Of a stretch of DNA of 64,000 bases, positions 27,723-36,386 are shown one piece after another. Position 1 is the first letter of the stretch. Each line of letters starts with the position of its first letter. Source of the stretch: Minwuia thermotolerans (GTDB taxonomy: Bacteria; Pseudomonadota; Alphaproteobacteria; Minwuiales; Minwuiaceae). The stretch is taken from positions 62,001 through 126,000 of the forward strand of contig NZ_PIGG01000010.1 of assembly GCF_002924445.1 (NCBI RefSeq). Reading direction: 5' to 3'. The notes below the pieces were generated by a model, which had not been told where the DNA came from, searched no databases, and worked only from the letters and a program-made list of their open reading frames with translations. The position numbers and the translations under genes are program-made.

Positions 27723-28724
27723 TCAGTTGGAGACGTTGTAGGAGACGGCGGCGTCGATCAGGTCCTGACCGATGTCGTCCTTGAACCGGTCCCAGACGGG
27801 CTTCATCGCATCGACCCAAGCCTGGCGCTGTTCCGCCGAGAGGGTGCGCACGGGGCTGCCCGCGGCGATGATGAGTTGCTTGTTGTGCTCGTTGACCGAG
27901 GTGGATTCGGCGTTCCGGGTCTGGGTCACTTCGGCGAGGATGGTCGAAAACTGATCGCGTACATCGGCGTCGAGGCCGTTCCACCAGTCCGTGGATGTCA
28001 CCACCAGATAGTCGATGATGCCGTGGTTGGTCTCGGTCACGCCGTCCTGAACCTCGAAGAACTTCTGGCCGTAGATGTTCGACCAGGTGTTCTCCTGACC
28101 ATCGACCACGCCGGTCTGCAGCGCGCCGTAGACCTCGGAGAAGGCCATCTTCTGCGGATTGGCGCCGATCGCCTCGAATTGGGCCTGCAGCACGTCCGAC
28201 TGCTGGATGCGGAACTTCAGGCCTTCGGCGTCGGACGGGTGGATCAGCGGCTTGTTGGCCGACATCTGCTTCATGCCGTTGTGCCAGAAGGCGAGCCCGG
28301 TCAGGCCGCGGCGCTCCATCGACGTCTTCAGCTTCTGCCCGTCGGGCGAGTTCTGGAAGCGGTCGACGGCGTCGACATCGGTGAAGACGAAGGGCAGATC
28401 GAAGATGCGGAACTTCTTGGTGAACTTCTCGAACTTCGACAGCGACGGCGCGGCGAGCTGGACGTCGCCGGCCAGCAGCGCCTCCAGCACCTGGTCGTCG
28501 TTGTAGAGCTGGGAGCTCGGGAAGACCTGCATGCAGGCCTTGCCGTCCATCTCCTTGTTGACGCGCTCGGCCAGCAGGCTGGCGGCAATGCCCTTGGGAT
28601 GCTTGTCGGTGTTGGTGACGTGGCTGAACTTGATGACGGTTTCGCCGTCCTGGCAGTCGGCATGGGCCGCGCCAGCGGCGAGAACCAGCGCCGCGGCGGC
28701 AGCGGTAGCGGCTAGGAATTTCAT
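27723..28724 (-). CDS. dctP: TRAP transporter solute-binding protein (DctP family)
   Basis: The 333-residue periplasmic protein has a Sec signal peptide (residues 1-22, ending GAAHA) and DctP-family segments, including RVNKEMDGKACMQVFPSSQL (split), LKFRIQQSDVLQAQFEAIGA with the conserved arginine, and VYGALQTGVVDGQENTWSNIY (split). It captures an organic acid for DctQM. I chose the ATG at 28724, seven bases after a gggagg ribosome-binding site; an ATG two codons earlier is too close to it. The ligand is unknown. Confidence 0.92.
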   Translation of the reverse strand: MKFLAATAAAAALVLAAGAAHADCQDGETVIKFSHVTNTDKHPKGIAASLLAERVNKEMDGKACMQVFPSSQLYNDDQVLEALLAGDVQLAAPSLSKFEKFTKKFRIFDLPFVFTDVDAVDRFQNSPDGQKLKTSMERRGLTGLAFWHNGMKQMSANKPLIHPSDAEGLKFRIQQSDVLQAQFEAIGANPQKMAFSEVYGALQTGVVDGQENTWSNIYGQKFFEVQDGVTETNHGIIDYLVVTSTDWWNGLDADVRDQFSTILAEVTQTRNAESTSVNEHNKQLIIAAGSPVRTLSAEQRQAWVDAMKPVWDRFKDDIGQDLIDAAVSYNVSN

Positions 28725-28802
28725 GATCATGCCTCCCTGTGGCTTATTGATCTTGTCGTCATTCTCAATACGCCAATCCCGAAGGCCCGGCAACGTCGAC
28801 GC

Positions 28803-29399
28803 TCAGACGAGATCGCCGGCCAGGGAAGCCACCTGGTCGGGGGAGAGGATCGCGATGTGGTTGTAGTTGCGGTGCCCGATGCGGAGCTGCACCTCTGCGC
28901 CGCCCTTCTTCAGCGCCGCCGCCTGCGTCTCGCTCAGCGGGAAGCTGAAGAAGTGCACCGAGGACGCCTTGCCGTCGGCGGTCGTGCGGTCGACGTCGTC
29001 GTCGGCCACGCCCTTCGCCGTCTCGCCGTCGATGACAAGAGCCACCGTCTCCTCGATGCCGCCCAGGGTCGAAAGCTCGCGGTGACGGCGCACCGGATCC
29101 TCGATTTCGATCATCATGGTCGCGGTCAGGTTGCGGCCGCCAGGGATCAGCGGCGCGTAGGCCGTGATCTCGTCGGCGAGTTGCGCGTCGCCGCCGCGCT
29201 CCACCCGGAGCATCTCCTGGACCTGCCACCACATGGTGAAATAGCTCTCGAAATAGACCGAACAGAAGGGCCCGACATCGACGCGGCGGTGCTTCTTGTG
29301 GGCGCGGAGTTCGGCCTGAAGCTCCTTGCGGCGCGCCTCGAATTCCTCGACCGGAATGATGTCCTCGGGCTTCAGTTCGGTCTTGCTCTCGATCTGCAT
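28803..29399 (-). CDS. DUF3501 family protein
   Basis: The 198-residue soluble protein matches DUF3501. It has the N-terminal LKPEDIIPVEEFEARRKE and HRRVDVGPFCSVYFESYFT segments, then an acidic IEDPVRRHRELSTLGGIEET region; the C-terminal part ends with RIGHRNYNHIAIL. No catalytic motif is obvious. Genes of this family commonly sit with rubrerythrin and a CCG-domain Fe-S protein, as here, so it probably works with them in peroxide or redox handling. It is the last gene of that leftward operon, 86 bases after the Fe-S gene. Confidence 0.8.
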   Translation of the reverse strand: MQIESKTELKPEDIIPVEEFEARRKELQAELRAHKKHRRVDVGPFCSVYFESYFTMWWQVQEMLRVERGGDAQLADEITAYAPLIPGGRNLTATMMIEIEDPVRRHRELSTLGGIEETVALVIDGETAKGVADDDVDRTTADGKASSVHFFSFPLSETQAAALKKGGAEVQLRIGHRNYNHIAILSPDQVASLAGDLV

Positions 29400-29485
29400 T
29401 CTACGGTCTCCATCAGTTTGGCTGTCCCCGCCCGGCGGGCGGACACCGTCCCGGCATGGACAGGCGCCGGCGCCGTGGACATCGT

Positions 29486-30838
29486 TCAGATCAGGCCGCA
29501 GGCCCGGGCAAACAGCTCTACCGGGTGATGTGATGTCTTCGGCGGCGCATGGAAGTTGTCCGGGTTCTCCCCGTTGAGGATCTCCATGCCCTGGAGCATG
29601 TGCATGCCGGCCAGCGGGCATTCCGAAGCCACGTATTCCTTGCCTTCGCGGCCGGCCGCCCGGGCGGCGTTCTTGCCCACCTTCAGCGCGGTCTCGAAGT
29701 TCTCCTTCTTGATGCCCCAGCTGCCGCCGTGGCCCGAGCAGCGCTCGATGATCTTGAGATCGCTGTCGGGGATCAGGCGCAGCATCTCGGCCGCCTTCTG
29801 GCCGATGTTCTGGGCCCGCGCGTGACAGGCCAGATGCAGGCTGACGCCGCCGTCCAGCGGCTTCGGCTTCACAGCCAGTCCCTCGCCCTTGGCGATCTCG
29901 ACGATGTACTGGGCAACGTCTCGGGTGGCTTCGGCCAGACGCCTCACCGCCGGGTCGTCGGGCAGCAGCAGCGGCCATTCGAATTTCAGCATCAGCGCGC
30001 AGGACGGCACCAGGGCTATGATGTCATAGCCATCGTCCAGCCAGGGCTTCATCGCCGCGGCCACGCGCCGGGCCCGGCCGGCGACATCGGCCAGATCGCC
30101 GTGCTCGAGCTGCGGCATGCCACAGCATTCGGGATACTCGACCACGGTCTCGACGCCATTGGCGGCCAGGATGGCCTGGGTCGCCTCGCCGATGCCGGGG
30201 TTGTTGTAGTTCACGAAACAGGTCGCGTAGAGCACCGCCTTGCGCCCGGCGGCCGGCGCCTCGCGGTTCACCTCGGGGCCGTGCGCGGCGCGGGAGGCAA
30301 AGCTCTTCGAATGGAACTTCGGCAGCTCGGCCTTGCGGTCGACGCCGGCCACGTCCTCCAGGATCGGTCGCGTCAGACCGTTGCCGGTCTTCGTGGCCCA
30401 GTTCGCCAGCGGCGCGGCCATGCCGGCGAGGCGCCCGTTGCGGTCGGTGCGGGTAAGCTGATCGTCCCAGAAGCCCTTGCCCTTCGCCTTGTGCTCGGCG
30501 GCGCGGTGGCGGAGCATCAGGTGCGGGAAATCGAGCATGAACTCGTGCGGCGGCGTGTAGGGACAGGTCGACATGAAGCACATGTCGCAGAGCGTGCAGG
30601 CGTCGACGACGGGCTTGAAGCCATCCGAGGAAACGCTGTCCAGCTCGCCCGTCTCGCTCTCGTCGATCAGATCGAACAGCCGGGGAAAGCTGTCGCAGAG
30701 ATTGAAACAGAGCCGGCAGCCATGACAGATGTCGAAGACCCGGCGCAGTTCGGCATCAATGGCCTCGGCGTCGTAGAACTCGGGATCCTGCCAGTTGAGC
30801 GGAATGCGCTGGGGCGCCTCGAGACCGCCTTCGCTCAT
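29486..30838 (-). CDS. Heterodisulfide reductase-related CCG-domain Fe-S protein
   Basis: The 450-residue protein resembles GlpC/HdrD-type electron carriers. Two N-terminal [4Fe-4S] motifs are present: C38-x2-C41-x2-C44-x3-C48 and C81-x2-C84-x2-C87-x4-C92. Two CCG-type cysteine-rich domains follow, with [13 protein letters not shown] near residue 240 and [17 protein letters not shown] near 385; the second has CSG in place of CCG. There is no flavin motif or membrane span, so it is probably a soluble electron-transfer or disulfide-reducing subunit. It lies between rubrerythrin and DUF3501 and may pass electrons to rubrerythrin. Confidence 0.85.
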   Translation of the reverse strand: MSEGGLEAPQRIPLNWQDPEFYDAEAIDAELRRVFDICHGCRLCFNLCDSFPRLFDLIDESETGELDSVSSDGFKPVVDACTLCDMCFMSTCPYTPPHEFMLDFPHLMLRHRAAEHKAKGKGFWDDQLTRTDRNGRLAGMAAPLANWATKTGNGLTRPILEDVAGVDRKAELPKFHSKSFASRAAHGPEVNREAPAAGRKAVLYATCFVNYNNPGIGEATQAILAANGVETVVEYPECCGMPQLEHGDLADVAGRARRVAAAMKPWLDDGYDIIALVPSCALMLKFEWPLLLPDDPAVRRLAEATRDVAQYIVEIAKGEGLAVKPKPLDGGVSLHLACHARAQNIGQKAAEMLRLIPDSDLKIIERCSGHGGSWGIKKENFETALKVGKNAARAAGREGKEYVASECPLAGMHMLQGMEILNGENPDNFHAPPKTSHHPVELFARACGLI

Positions 30839-30892
30839 GTCGATGGCTCCTGATAAATGACGTAACGGGAAATGATCTTGCAGTCGGACGAG

Positions 30893-30918
30893 CGGGCGGC
30901 CCCGTAAGGGACCGCCCG
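30893..30918 (-). promoter_or_regulatory. Intercistronic hairpin after rubrerythrin
   Basis: CGGGCGG (30893-30899) pairs with CCGCCCG (30912-30918), and inner CCC/GGG extends the helix across a mismatch. It lies 18 bases past the rubrerythrin stop without a T-run. It may reduce read-through so that rubrerythrin is made in excess over the downstream Fe-S protein. Confidence 0.5.
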
Positions 30919-30935
30919 AACGTCGGCAGGGCTGC

Positions 30936-31352
30936 TCAGCCCAGCGTGTCCAGCGCCTTCTGGAAGCGGCCGGCGTGGCTCTTCTCGGCCTTGGCCAGAG
31001 TTTCGAACCAGTCGGCGATCTCGTCGAAGCCCTCGTCGCGCGCGGTCTTCGCCATACCCGGGTACATGTCGGTGTATTCGTGGGTTTCGCCCGCGATGGC
31101 AGCCTTCAGGTTCTCCTGGGTGGAGCCGATCGGCTCGCCGGTGGCCGGGTCGCCGACCTCCTCCAGGAACTTCAGATGGCCGTGCGCGTGGCCGGTCTCG
31201 CCCTCGGCGGTCGAGCGGAAGACCGACGAGACGTCGTTGAAGCCTTCGACGTCGGCCTTCTGCGCGAAATAGAGATAGCGGCGATTGGCCTGGGATTCGC
31301 CCGCAAAGGCTTCCCTCAGGGACTGTTCGGTCTTGCTTCCCTTGAGCTGCAT
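30936..31352 (-). CDS. Rubrerythrin family diiron protein
   Basis: The 138-residue four-helix protein has the rubrerythrin E/ExxH ligands, in [37 protein letters not shown] and AEKSHAGRF. The rubredoxin tail of classical rubrerythrin is missing, so an outside electron donor is needed. Rubrerythrins reduce hydrogen peroxide. The start at 31352 follows a ctggaggaga ribosome-binding site. A promoter (31411-31439) and a palindromic Irr box (31444-31460) lie upstream, with irr as the next gene, indicating iron control. Confidence 0.9.
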   Translation of the reverse strand: MQLKGSKTEQSLREAFAGESQANRRYLYFAQKADVEGFNDVSSVFRSTAEGETGHAHGHLKFLEEVGDPATGEPIGSTQENLKAAIAGETHEYTDMYPGMAKTARDEGFDEIADWFETLAKAEKSHAGRFQKALDTLG

Positions 31353-31410
31353 GGTGCTCTCCTCCAGGTGATGCTTGGCATTGCGCGGCGCCTTCGCAGC
31401 GCTCGCAGTA

Positions 31411-31439
31411 TTTCTAGCCAAGCATGGAGGAAGCGTCAA
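31411..31439 (-). promoter_or_regulatory. Sigma-70-type promoter for the rubrerythrin operon
   Basis: Read on the minus strand, TTGACG (31439-31434) is followed after exactly 17 bases by TAGAAA (31416-31411). These are good -35 and -10 matches. Transcription would begin near 31404, giving a leader of about 50 bases before the rubrerythrin ATG. The Irr box lies four bases upstream of the -35 element. Confidence 0.6.
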
Positions 31440-31443
31440 CTAG

Positions 31444-31460
31444 ATTAGAATAATTCTAAA
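31444..31460. promoter_or_regulatory. Irr box (iron control element)
   Basis: TTAGAA-TAA-TTCTAA is a perfect palindrome with one more A at each end, matching the TTTAGAA-type iron control element described for Irr in alphaproteobacteria. Its centre is about 48 bases upstream of the predicted rubrerythrin start, an activator-like position. The irr gene ends 44 bases away. Confidence 0.75.
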
Positions 31461-31503
31461 CTAATGCAGTTGCGACGCGATTGCAAATACTTCTTGCCGG
31501 CAG

Positions 31504-31917
31504 CTATTCGTCGGACAGGCGGATGATCACCTCGGCGCTCTCGACGCGCATGCCCTTCGGGGCCGATGGCAGGTCGCCCAGCGCGATCGCCGCGCCGGGA
31601 ATGTCGATCAGTTCACCGGTGCGGGAATGATAGAAATGGTGGTGATCGCTGACATTGGTGTCGAAATAGGATCGCCCCGGATCCACCACGACCTCGCGCA
31701 CCAGCCCCGCCTTGCGGAACTGGTGCAGGCAATTGTAGACGGTGGCGAGCGACACGGCGACGCCGGCCCTCAAGGCCTCGTCGAAGAGCTGCTCCGCCGT
31801 GAGGTGGCGATCGCCGCCGTCGAAGATCAGTTCCGCCAGCGCGACGCGCTGGCGCGTCGGCCTGAGACGGGCCGCACGGAGACGATCGACGAGCTTCGAT
31901 GTTTCGGTTTCCGACAT
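31504..31917 (-). CDS. irr: Fur-family iron response regulator Irr
   Basis: The 137-residue protein has a Fur-type winged helix ([15 protein letters not shown], then [19 protein letters not shown]) and a dimerisation/metal domain with [17 protein letters not shown], the histidine cluster that binds heme in Irr proteins. It lacks the N-terminal heme regulatory motif of Bradyrhizobium Irr, as many others do. Irr acts when iron and heme are scarce. The ATG at 31917 has no ribosome-binding site and is preceded by ctatataag, so the message may be leaderless. The location beside fabA is common in alphaproteobacteria. Confidence 0.9.
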   Translation of the reverse strand: MSETETSKLVDRLRAARLRPTRQRVALAELIFDGGDRHLTAEQLFDEALRAGVAVSLATVYNCLHQFRKAGLVREVVVDPGRSYFDTNVSDHHHFYHSRTGELIDIPGAAIALGDLPSAPKGMRVESAEVIIRLSDE

Positions 31918-32099
31918 ATCGCTTATATAGCGAGGAGAACAGGCGAACGGAACCCCTCTCGCCGCGGGACCGGCGGAGGTCCCGTCGCCGGGACATTCGG
32001 GTTTTGCGGCCAAGATGTTACGGTTATAGTCGCCGCGGAGTTCCGCACCAACCACCGCCGGACCGCCGGGTCCGGCCGAGCACCTATCGAGGCGACCTT

Positions 32100-32615
32100 T
32101 TGAGCGAACGTCAGTCCAGCTACACATATGAAGAACTGCTTGAATGCGGCCATGGGCGGCTGTTCGGAGAAGGCAATGCGAAGCTGCCATTGCCGCCGAT
32201 GCTGATGTTCGACCGCATAACGAAGATCAACCAGGACGGCGGCGAGTACGGCAAGGGCGAACTGGAGGCCGAGCTCGACGTCAAGCCGGACCTCTGGTTC
32301 TTCAAGTGTCATTTCGAGAACGACCCGGTGATGCCCGGCTGTCTCGGTCTCGACGCGCTGTGGCAGTCGGTCGGCTTCTTCCTGGGCTGGCTTGGCCTGC
32401 CGGGCAAGGGGCGCGCACTGGGCGTGGGCGAGGTCAAGCTTGGCGGCCAGATCCTGAACACGGCCAGGCTGGTCACCTATCACCTGTCGATCAAGCGCAC
32501 CATTGCGCGCCGGCTCGTCCTCGGCATCGCGGATGGCGTGGTCAAGGTCGACGGCGAGGAGGTCTACCGCGCCAACGATCTGAGGGTCGGACTGTTTACC
32601 ACCGCCAACAATTGA
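32100..32615 (+). CDS. fabA: 3-hydroxydecanoyl-ACP dehydratase/isomerase
   Basis: The 171-residue hotdog enzyme dehydrates 3-hydroxydecanoyl-ACP and isomerises the product to the cis-3 form, starting unsaturated fatty acid synthesis. H71 in [14 protein letters not shown] and D85 in GLDALWQS match the catalytic pair His70/Asp84 of E. coli FabA. The TTG at 32100 gives the usual length; the longer upstream frame is not FabA-like. fabB starts ten bases downstream and fabI three bases after that. Confidence 0.95.
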   Translation: MSERQSSYTYEELLECGHGRLFGEGNAKLPLPPMLMFDRITKINQDGGEYGKGELEAELDVKPDLWFFKCHFENDPVMPGCLGLDALWQSVGFFLGWLGLPGKGRALGVGEVKLGGQILNTARLVTYHLSIKRTIARRLVLGIADGVVKVDGEEVYRANDLRVGLFTTANN

Positions 32616-32625
32616 GGGCTGCGCC

Positions 32626-33846
32626 TTGAAAAGAGTAGTCGTCACGGGCCTCGGCATCGTCTCTTCCATTGGCAACAACAAGGAAGAGGTGACGGCCAGC
32701 CTCAGGGAAAGCCGGTCAGGTATCGTCTTCGCGGACGAATACGCCGAACTCGGGATGCGCAGTCAGATTCACGGCTCGATCAAGCTGGATCCGGCGGACC
32801 ACATCGACAAGCGCGTGCTGCGCTTCATGGGACCGGGCGCCGCCTACAACTACATCGCGATGAAGGAGGCGATCGCCGACGCCGGACTGGAGGAGAACGA
32901 CGTATCCAATCCGCGCACCGGTCTGATCGCCGGCTCCGGCGGACCTTCCACCTCCAACCAGGTGCAGGCGGCCGACATCGCCAGGGAGAAGGGCGTGAAG
33001 CGGATCGGCCCGTTCATGGTTCCGCGATGCATGTGCTCGACCAACTCCGCCAACCTCTCGACGGCGTTCAAGATCAAGGGGATGAGCTACTCCATCTCGT
33101 CCGCCTGCTCCACCAGCGCCCACTGCATCGGCAACGGCTATGAATCGATCCAGCTCGGCAAGCAGGACATCGTCTTCGCCGGCGGCGGCGAAGAGCTGCA
33201 CTGGTCGCTGTCGATGCTGTTCGACGCCATGGGCGCGATGTCGAGCAAGTTCAATGACCGGCCCACGGAAGCCAGCCGCGCCTATGACCGCGACCGCGAC
33301 GGTTTCGTCATCGCCGGCGGCGGCGGCATGGTCGTTCTGGAGGAACTGGAGCACGCCCGCGCCCGCGGCGCGAAGATCTATGCCGAGGTCGTCGGCTACG
33401 GCGCCACTTCCGACGGCGTTGACATGGTCGCGCCCTCCGGCGAGGGGGCGAAACGCTGCATGGGCCTGGCGCTGGGCACCGTCGGCGGCACGCCGGTCGA
33501 CTACATCAACGCCCATGGCACCGCGACCCCGGTCGGCGACATCATCGAACTGAATGCAATCCGCGAGGTGTTCGGCGAGAACCTCCCGAAAGTGAGCTCC
33601 ACCAAGAGCCTGACCGGCCACAGCCAGGGCGCCGCCGGCGTGCATGAATCGATCTATTCCCTGCTCATGCTGGAAAACGACTTCCTCGCCAAGTCCGTGA
33701 ACATCGACAATGCCGACGACGGTGTGGGCGATTATCCGCTGGTGCGCGAACGGATCGATAATGCCGGCCTCAACTGCGTGATGTCGAACAGCTTCGGCTT
33801 CGGCGGCACCAACGCCAGCCTCGTATTCAAGCGGCTGGCGGACTGA
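32626..33846 (+). CDS. fabB: 3-oxoacyl-ACP synthase I
   Basis: The 406-residue condensing enzyme has the KAS Cys-His-His triad: C161 in [11 protein letters not shown]297 in [11 protein letters not shown] and H332 in GHSQGAAG. It elongates cis-unsaturated acyl-ACPs made by FabA and other intermediates. It starts with TTG at 32626, giving the standard [15 protein letters not shown] terminus. Pairing with fabA is the usual FabA/FabB unsaturated fatty acid module. Confidence 0.95.
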   Translation: MKRVVVTGLGIVSSIGNNKEEVTASLRESRSGIVFADEYAELGMRSQIHGSIKLDPADHIDKRVLRFMGPGAAYNYIAMKEAIADAGLEENDVSNPRTGLIAGSGGPSTSNQVQAADIAREKGVKRIGPFMVPRCMCSTNSANLSTAFKIKGMSYSISSACSTSAHCIGNGYESIQLGKQDIVFAGGGEELHWSLSMLFDAMGAMSSKFNDRPTEASRAYDRDRDGFVIAGGGGMVVLEELEHARARGAKIYAEVVGYGATSDGVDMVAPSGEGAKRCMGLALGTVGGTPVDYINAHGTATPVGDIIELNAIREVFGENLPKVSSTKSLTGHSQGAAGVHESIYSLLMLENDFLAKSVNIDNADDGVGDYPLVRERIDNAGLNCVMSNSFGFGGTNASLVFKRLAD

Positions 33847-33849
33847 TCG

Positions 33850-34677
33850 ATGAAGACAGAGGGCATCCTGACCGGCCGCCGCGGACTTATCATGGGGGTC
33901 GCCAACGATCATTCCATCGCCTGGGCGATCGCCAGGGCAGCGCATGCGGCAGGCGCGAACCTGGCCTTCACCTACCAGGGCGACGCCATGCTGAAGCGGG
34001 TGAAGCCGTTGGCGGAGTCCGTCGGCGCAACCTTCCTTGAACCCTGCGATGTCGGCCAGCCGGGCGATCAGGCCCGGGTCTTCGAGAAGCTGGGGCAGCA
34101 GTGGGACAACCTGGACTTCGTCGTTCACGCCATCGCCTTCTCCGACAAGGGCGAGCTGAAGGGCCGCTATGTCGATACCAGCCCGGCGAACTTCCAGCGC
34201 ACGATGGAGATCAGCTGCTACTCCTTCACCGAAACGGCCCGCCTCGCGGCGCCGCTGATGAAATCGGGCGGCAGTCTTCTCACGCTCTCCTTCTCCGGCG
34301 CCGAGCGCTGGATGCCGAGCTACAATGTCATGGGCGTGGCCAAGGCGGCGCTGGAGGCCAGCGTGCGCTACATCGCCGTCGACCTCGGCGCCCAGATGAT
34401 CCGCGTCAACGCCATATCGGCCGGCCCCATGCGCACCGTTTCCGGCGCCGCCGTGGGCGACGCGCGCTATGTCTTCGGCTACACGCGTGACCACGCGCCG
34501 CTGATGCGCGCGATCACCCAGGACGATGTCGGCGGCGCGGGGCTCTACCTGCTCTCCGACCTGTCCTCGGGCGTCACCGGGGAGGTCCACCATGTGGACT
34601 CCGGATACAACGTCATGGGCATGATGAATCCGCATCAGCTCGACAAGCACGCCGACAAGCCGGTCAAGCCGGAGTAG
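33850..34677 (+). CDS. fabI: Enoyl-ACP reductase
   Basis: The 275-residue short-chain dehydrogenase-like reductase has GVANDHSIAWAIA at the nucleotide site and the Y158-x6-K165 catalytic pair in YNVMGVAKAAL, matching Tyr156/Lys163 of E. coli FabI. At the position of the second conserved tyrosine (E. coli Tyr146, in SYLGAER) this protein has F148 in LSFSGAERW, which is unusual. It completes each elongation cycle and is cotranscribed with fabA-fabB, three bases downstream. Confidence 0.94.
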   Translation: MKTEGILTGRRGLIMGVANDHSIAWAIARAAHAAGANLAFTYQGDAMLKRVKPLAESVGATFLEPCDVGQPGDQARVFEKLGQQWDNLDFVVHAIAFSDKGELKGRYVDTSPANFQRTMEISCYSFTETARLAAPLMKSGGSLLTLSFSGAERWMPSYNVMGVAKAALEASVRYIAVDLGAQMIRVNAISAGPMRTVSGAAVGDARYVFGYTRDHAPLMRAITQDDVGGAGLYLLSDLSSGVTGEVHHVDSGYNVMGMMNPHQLDKHADKPVKPE

Positions 34678-34689
34678 CACGACAGCGCC

Positions 34690-35328
34690 TCAGGCGGCTG
34701 TCGTCTTTGCCTTGTAGCGGCAGAGATCGCTGACCACGCAGTTCGGACAGTCGGGCTTGCGCGCCTTGCAGACATAACGCCCGTGCAGGATCAGCCAGTG
34801 ATGGGCGTGCCGCCGATAGGGCTCCGGCACGCGCTTCAGCAGTTTGGCCTCCACTTCGTCCGGCGTCTTTCCTCTGGCCAGTCCAGTGCGGTTGGATACC
34901 CGGAACAGATGGGTGTCCACTGCGATCGTCGGCTGTTCGAACCAGGTGTTGAGCACAACGTTGGCCGTCTTGCGCCCCACGCCGGCCAGTTTGACCAGCT
35001 TATCGCGGTCGCCGGGCACCTCGCCGCCATGCTCGGCGATGAGCTGCTCGCTGAGACGGATGACGTTCTTCGCCTTGTTCCTGTAGAGGCCGATCGTCTT
35101 GATCAGGTCGCGGACCCGATCCTCACCCAGTTCCAGCATCTTCTCCGGCGTGTCGGCGAGCTGAAAGAGCGGGCCCGTGGCCTTGTTGACGCCGATGTCG
35201 GTCGCCTGCGCCGACAGCACCACCGCGACCAGCAGGGTGTAGGCGTTGTGGTAGACGAGTTCGCCTTGGGGCTCAGGATTCGCCGCCCTGAGCCGGGCGA
35301 AGAATTCCTCGCGTTCGGCCTTGTTCAT
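34690..35328 (-). CDS. nth: Endonuclease III
   Basis: The 212-residue DNA glycosylase/AP lyase removes oxidised pyrimidines. The helix-hairpin-helix LAGVGRKTANVVL contains the catalytic lysine; the catalytic aspartate lies in AVDTHLFR. The C-terminal [4Fe-4S] cluster is C-x6-C-x2-C-x5-C within KARKPDCPNCVVSDLC and the cysteine just before it. It converges on fabI, 12 bases apart, and is followed on its own strand, from upstream, by the arsR-type gene eight bases away. Confidence 0.95.
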   Translation of the reverse strand: MNKAEREEFFARLRAANPEPQGELVYHNAYTLLVAVVLSAQATDIGVNKATGPLFQLADTPEKMLELGEDRVRDLIKTIGLYRNKAKNVIRLSEQLIAEHGGEVPGDRDKLVKLAGVGRKTANVVLNTWFEQPTIAVDTHLFRVSNRTGLARGKTPDEVEAKLLKRVPEPYRRHAHHWLILHGRYVCKARKPDCPNCVVSDLCRYKAKTTAA

Positions 35329-35336
35329 GAGGGCCT

Positions 35337-35636
35337 TTATGGCCGCCGGGCCGCGTCGCTTTCAACAAGATAGTCGGCGAGCCAGGCCCGCGCGGCTTCG
35401 ACGCCTTCCGGGTTGAGACTGCAGCGTTTCATCCGGCCGTCCCGGCGGCGGTGTATCAGGCCGGCCTGCTGCAGCACGTTGAGATGCTTGGTGATGGCCG
35501 GCATCGACATGTCGAAAGGTTCGGCCAGTTCGCCGACCGTCGCCTCTCCCCGGTTCAGTCTTGTCAGGATGGCCCGGCGTGTCGGATCGGCCAGAGCGCC
35601 GAAGACGCGGTCGAGGTTCGGTTTACTATTAACCAT
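35337..35636 (-). CDS. ArsR family transcriptional regulator
   Basis: The 99-residue winged-helix repressor has LDRVFGALADPTRRAIL, VGELAEPFDMSMPAITKHL and a GLIHRRRDGRMKRCSL wing. It has no metal-site cysteines, placing it with the non-metal ArsR group often paired with an AHSA1/SRPBCC gene. No such partner is adjacent; nth follows and an NnrU-like gene precedes. A perfect palindrome covers its start codon, suggesting autoregulation. Confidence 0.85.
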   Translation of the reverse strand: MVNSKPNLDRVFGALADPTRRAILTRLNRGEATVGELAEPFDMSMPAITKHLNVLQQAGLIHRRRDGRMKRCSLNPEGVEAARAWLADYLVESDAARRP

Positions 35637-35646
35637 ATAGTTAATA
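35627..35646. promoter_or_regulatory. Palindrome over the arsR start codon
   Basis: TATTAAC (35627-35633) recurs exactly inverted as GTTAATA (35640-35646) with six bases between; the ATG complement occupies 35634-35636. The adjacent AT-rich stretch (ttaatatatgg) probably holds the promoter. A bound ArsR dimer here would silence its own gene. Confidence 0.5.
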
Positions 35647-35683
35647 TATGGACCGCGGGCGCGTCTGCAAGCCCTGGATTCAC

Positions 35684-36379
35684 CTAGCCGGGTAGCGGAT
35701 AGGTTCCCATCAGATAGGGATGGGCGTGCAGAATGGCCATGAAGACGACGAAGCCGATGGCCAGGCGCCACAACCTCAGTTCGCCGAACACCAGCCGGTT
35801 TCGGCCCTGAATGATGGCCAGAAACGGCACGATCGACGTGACGGCGGCGAAGCGCTCCCACCCCGCCAGGCGGCGGCGCGACTTGCGGTCGATCAGCACC
35901 GTGCCGGCCGCGGCGAGCAGGCCGAGGCCGCCGAAGAAGACGATGGCCCGCAGGTCGCCGCGCACGATCAGATGAGCCACGGACCAGAGCACGACGCCGG
36001 TCAGGAAAGGATGGCGCGTGATGCGCAGGAAGCCCGTGGCCGGGTCGCCTTTCCTGGCCACGCCGCCGCCGCCGACCGCCGTCGGGCTGCGCCCGATCAG
36101 GCCGCCGACGCCGATCAGCAGGGCGACGAACATGAGCACCAGGGTGACGTATTGCGCGACGCCATGGTTCATCCACAGAACCGGGCCGGGCGGCGCTGCA
36201 TTGAATGCGAGCACCATCCAGAGCAGCGCGGCGATCGAGAGGACCGAGAAGGCGATGGCGTAGCCGGCCTCCCCCAGCGCTCCGGTCAGCCTGTTCCGCA
36301 GCACGCTGGAGGGGATGACATGGATCGCCAGAAAGACCGCGGTCGCCACAACCAGGTGCCAGAACTCACCCACAGGCAT
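35684..36379 (-). CDS. NnrU family membrane protein
   Basis: The 231-residue protein has about six to seven membrane helices and the NnrU/isoprenylcysteine-methyltransferase-like motif GFLRITRHPFLTGVVLWSVAHL (split) with the conserved RHP. NnrU proteins occur near nitric-oxide and nitrite reduction genes, but none is present here, and several family members relate to carotenoid or membrane lipid enzymes. Function is therefore unassigned beyond the family. Confidence 0.78.
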   Translation of the reverse strand: MPVGEFWHLVVATAVFLAIHVIPSSVLRNRLTGALGEAGYAIAFSVLSIAALLWMVLAFNAAPPGPVLWMNHGVAQYVTLVLMFVALLIGVGGLIGRSPTAVGGGGVARKGDPATGFLRITRHPFLTGVVLWSVAHLIVRGDLRAIVFFGGLGLLAAAGTVLIDRKSRRRLAGWERFAAVTSIVPFLAIIQGRNRLVFGELRLWRLAIGFVVFMAILHAHPYLMGTYPLPG

Positions 36380-36386
36380 GTTTACG

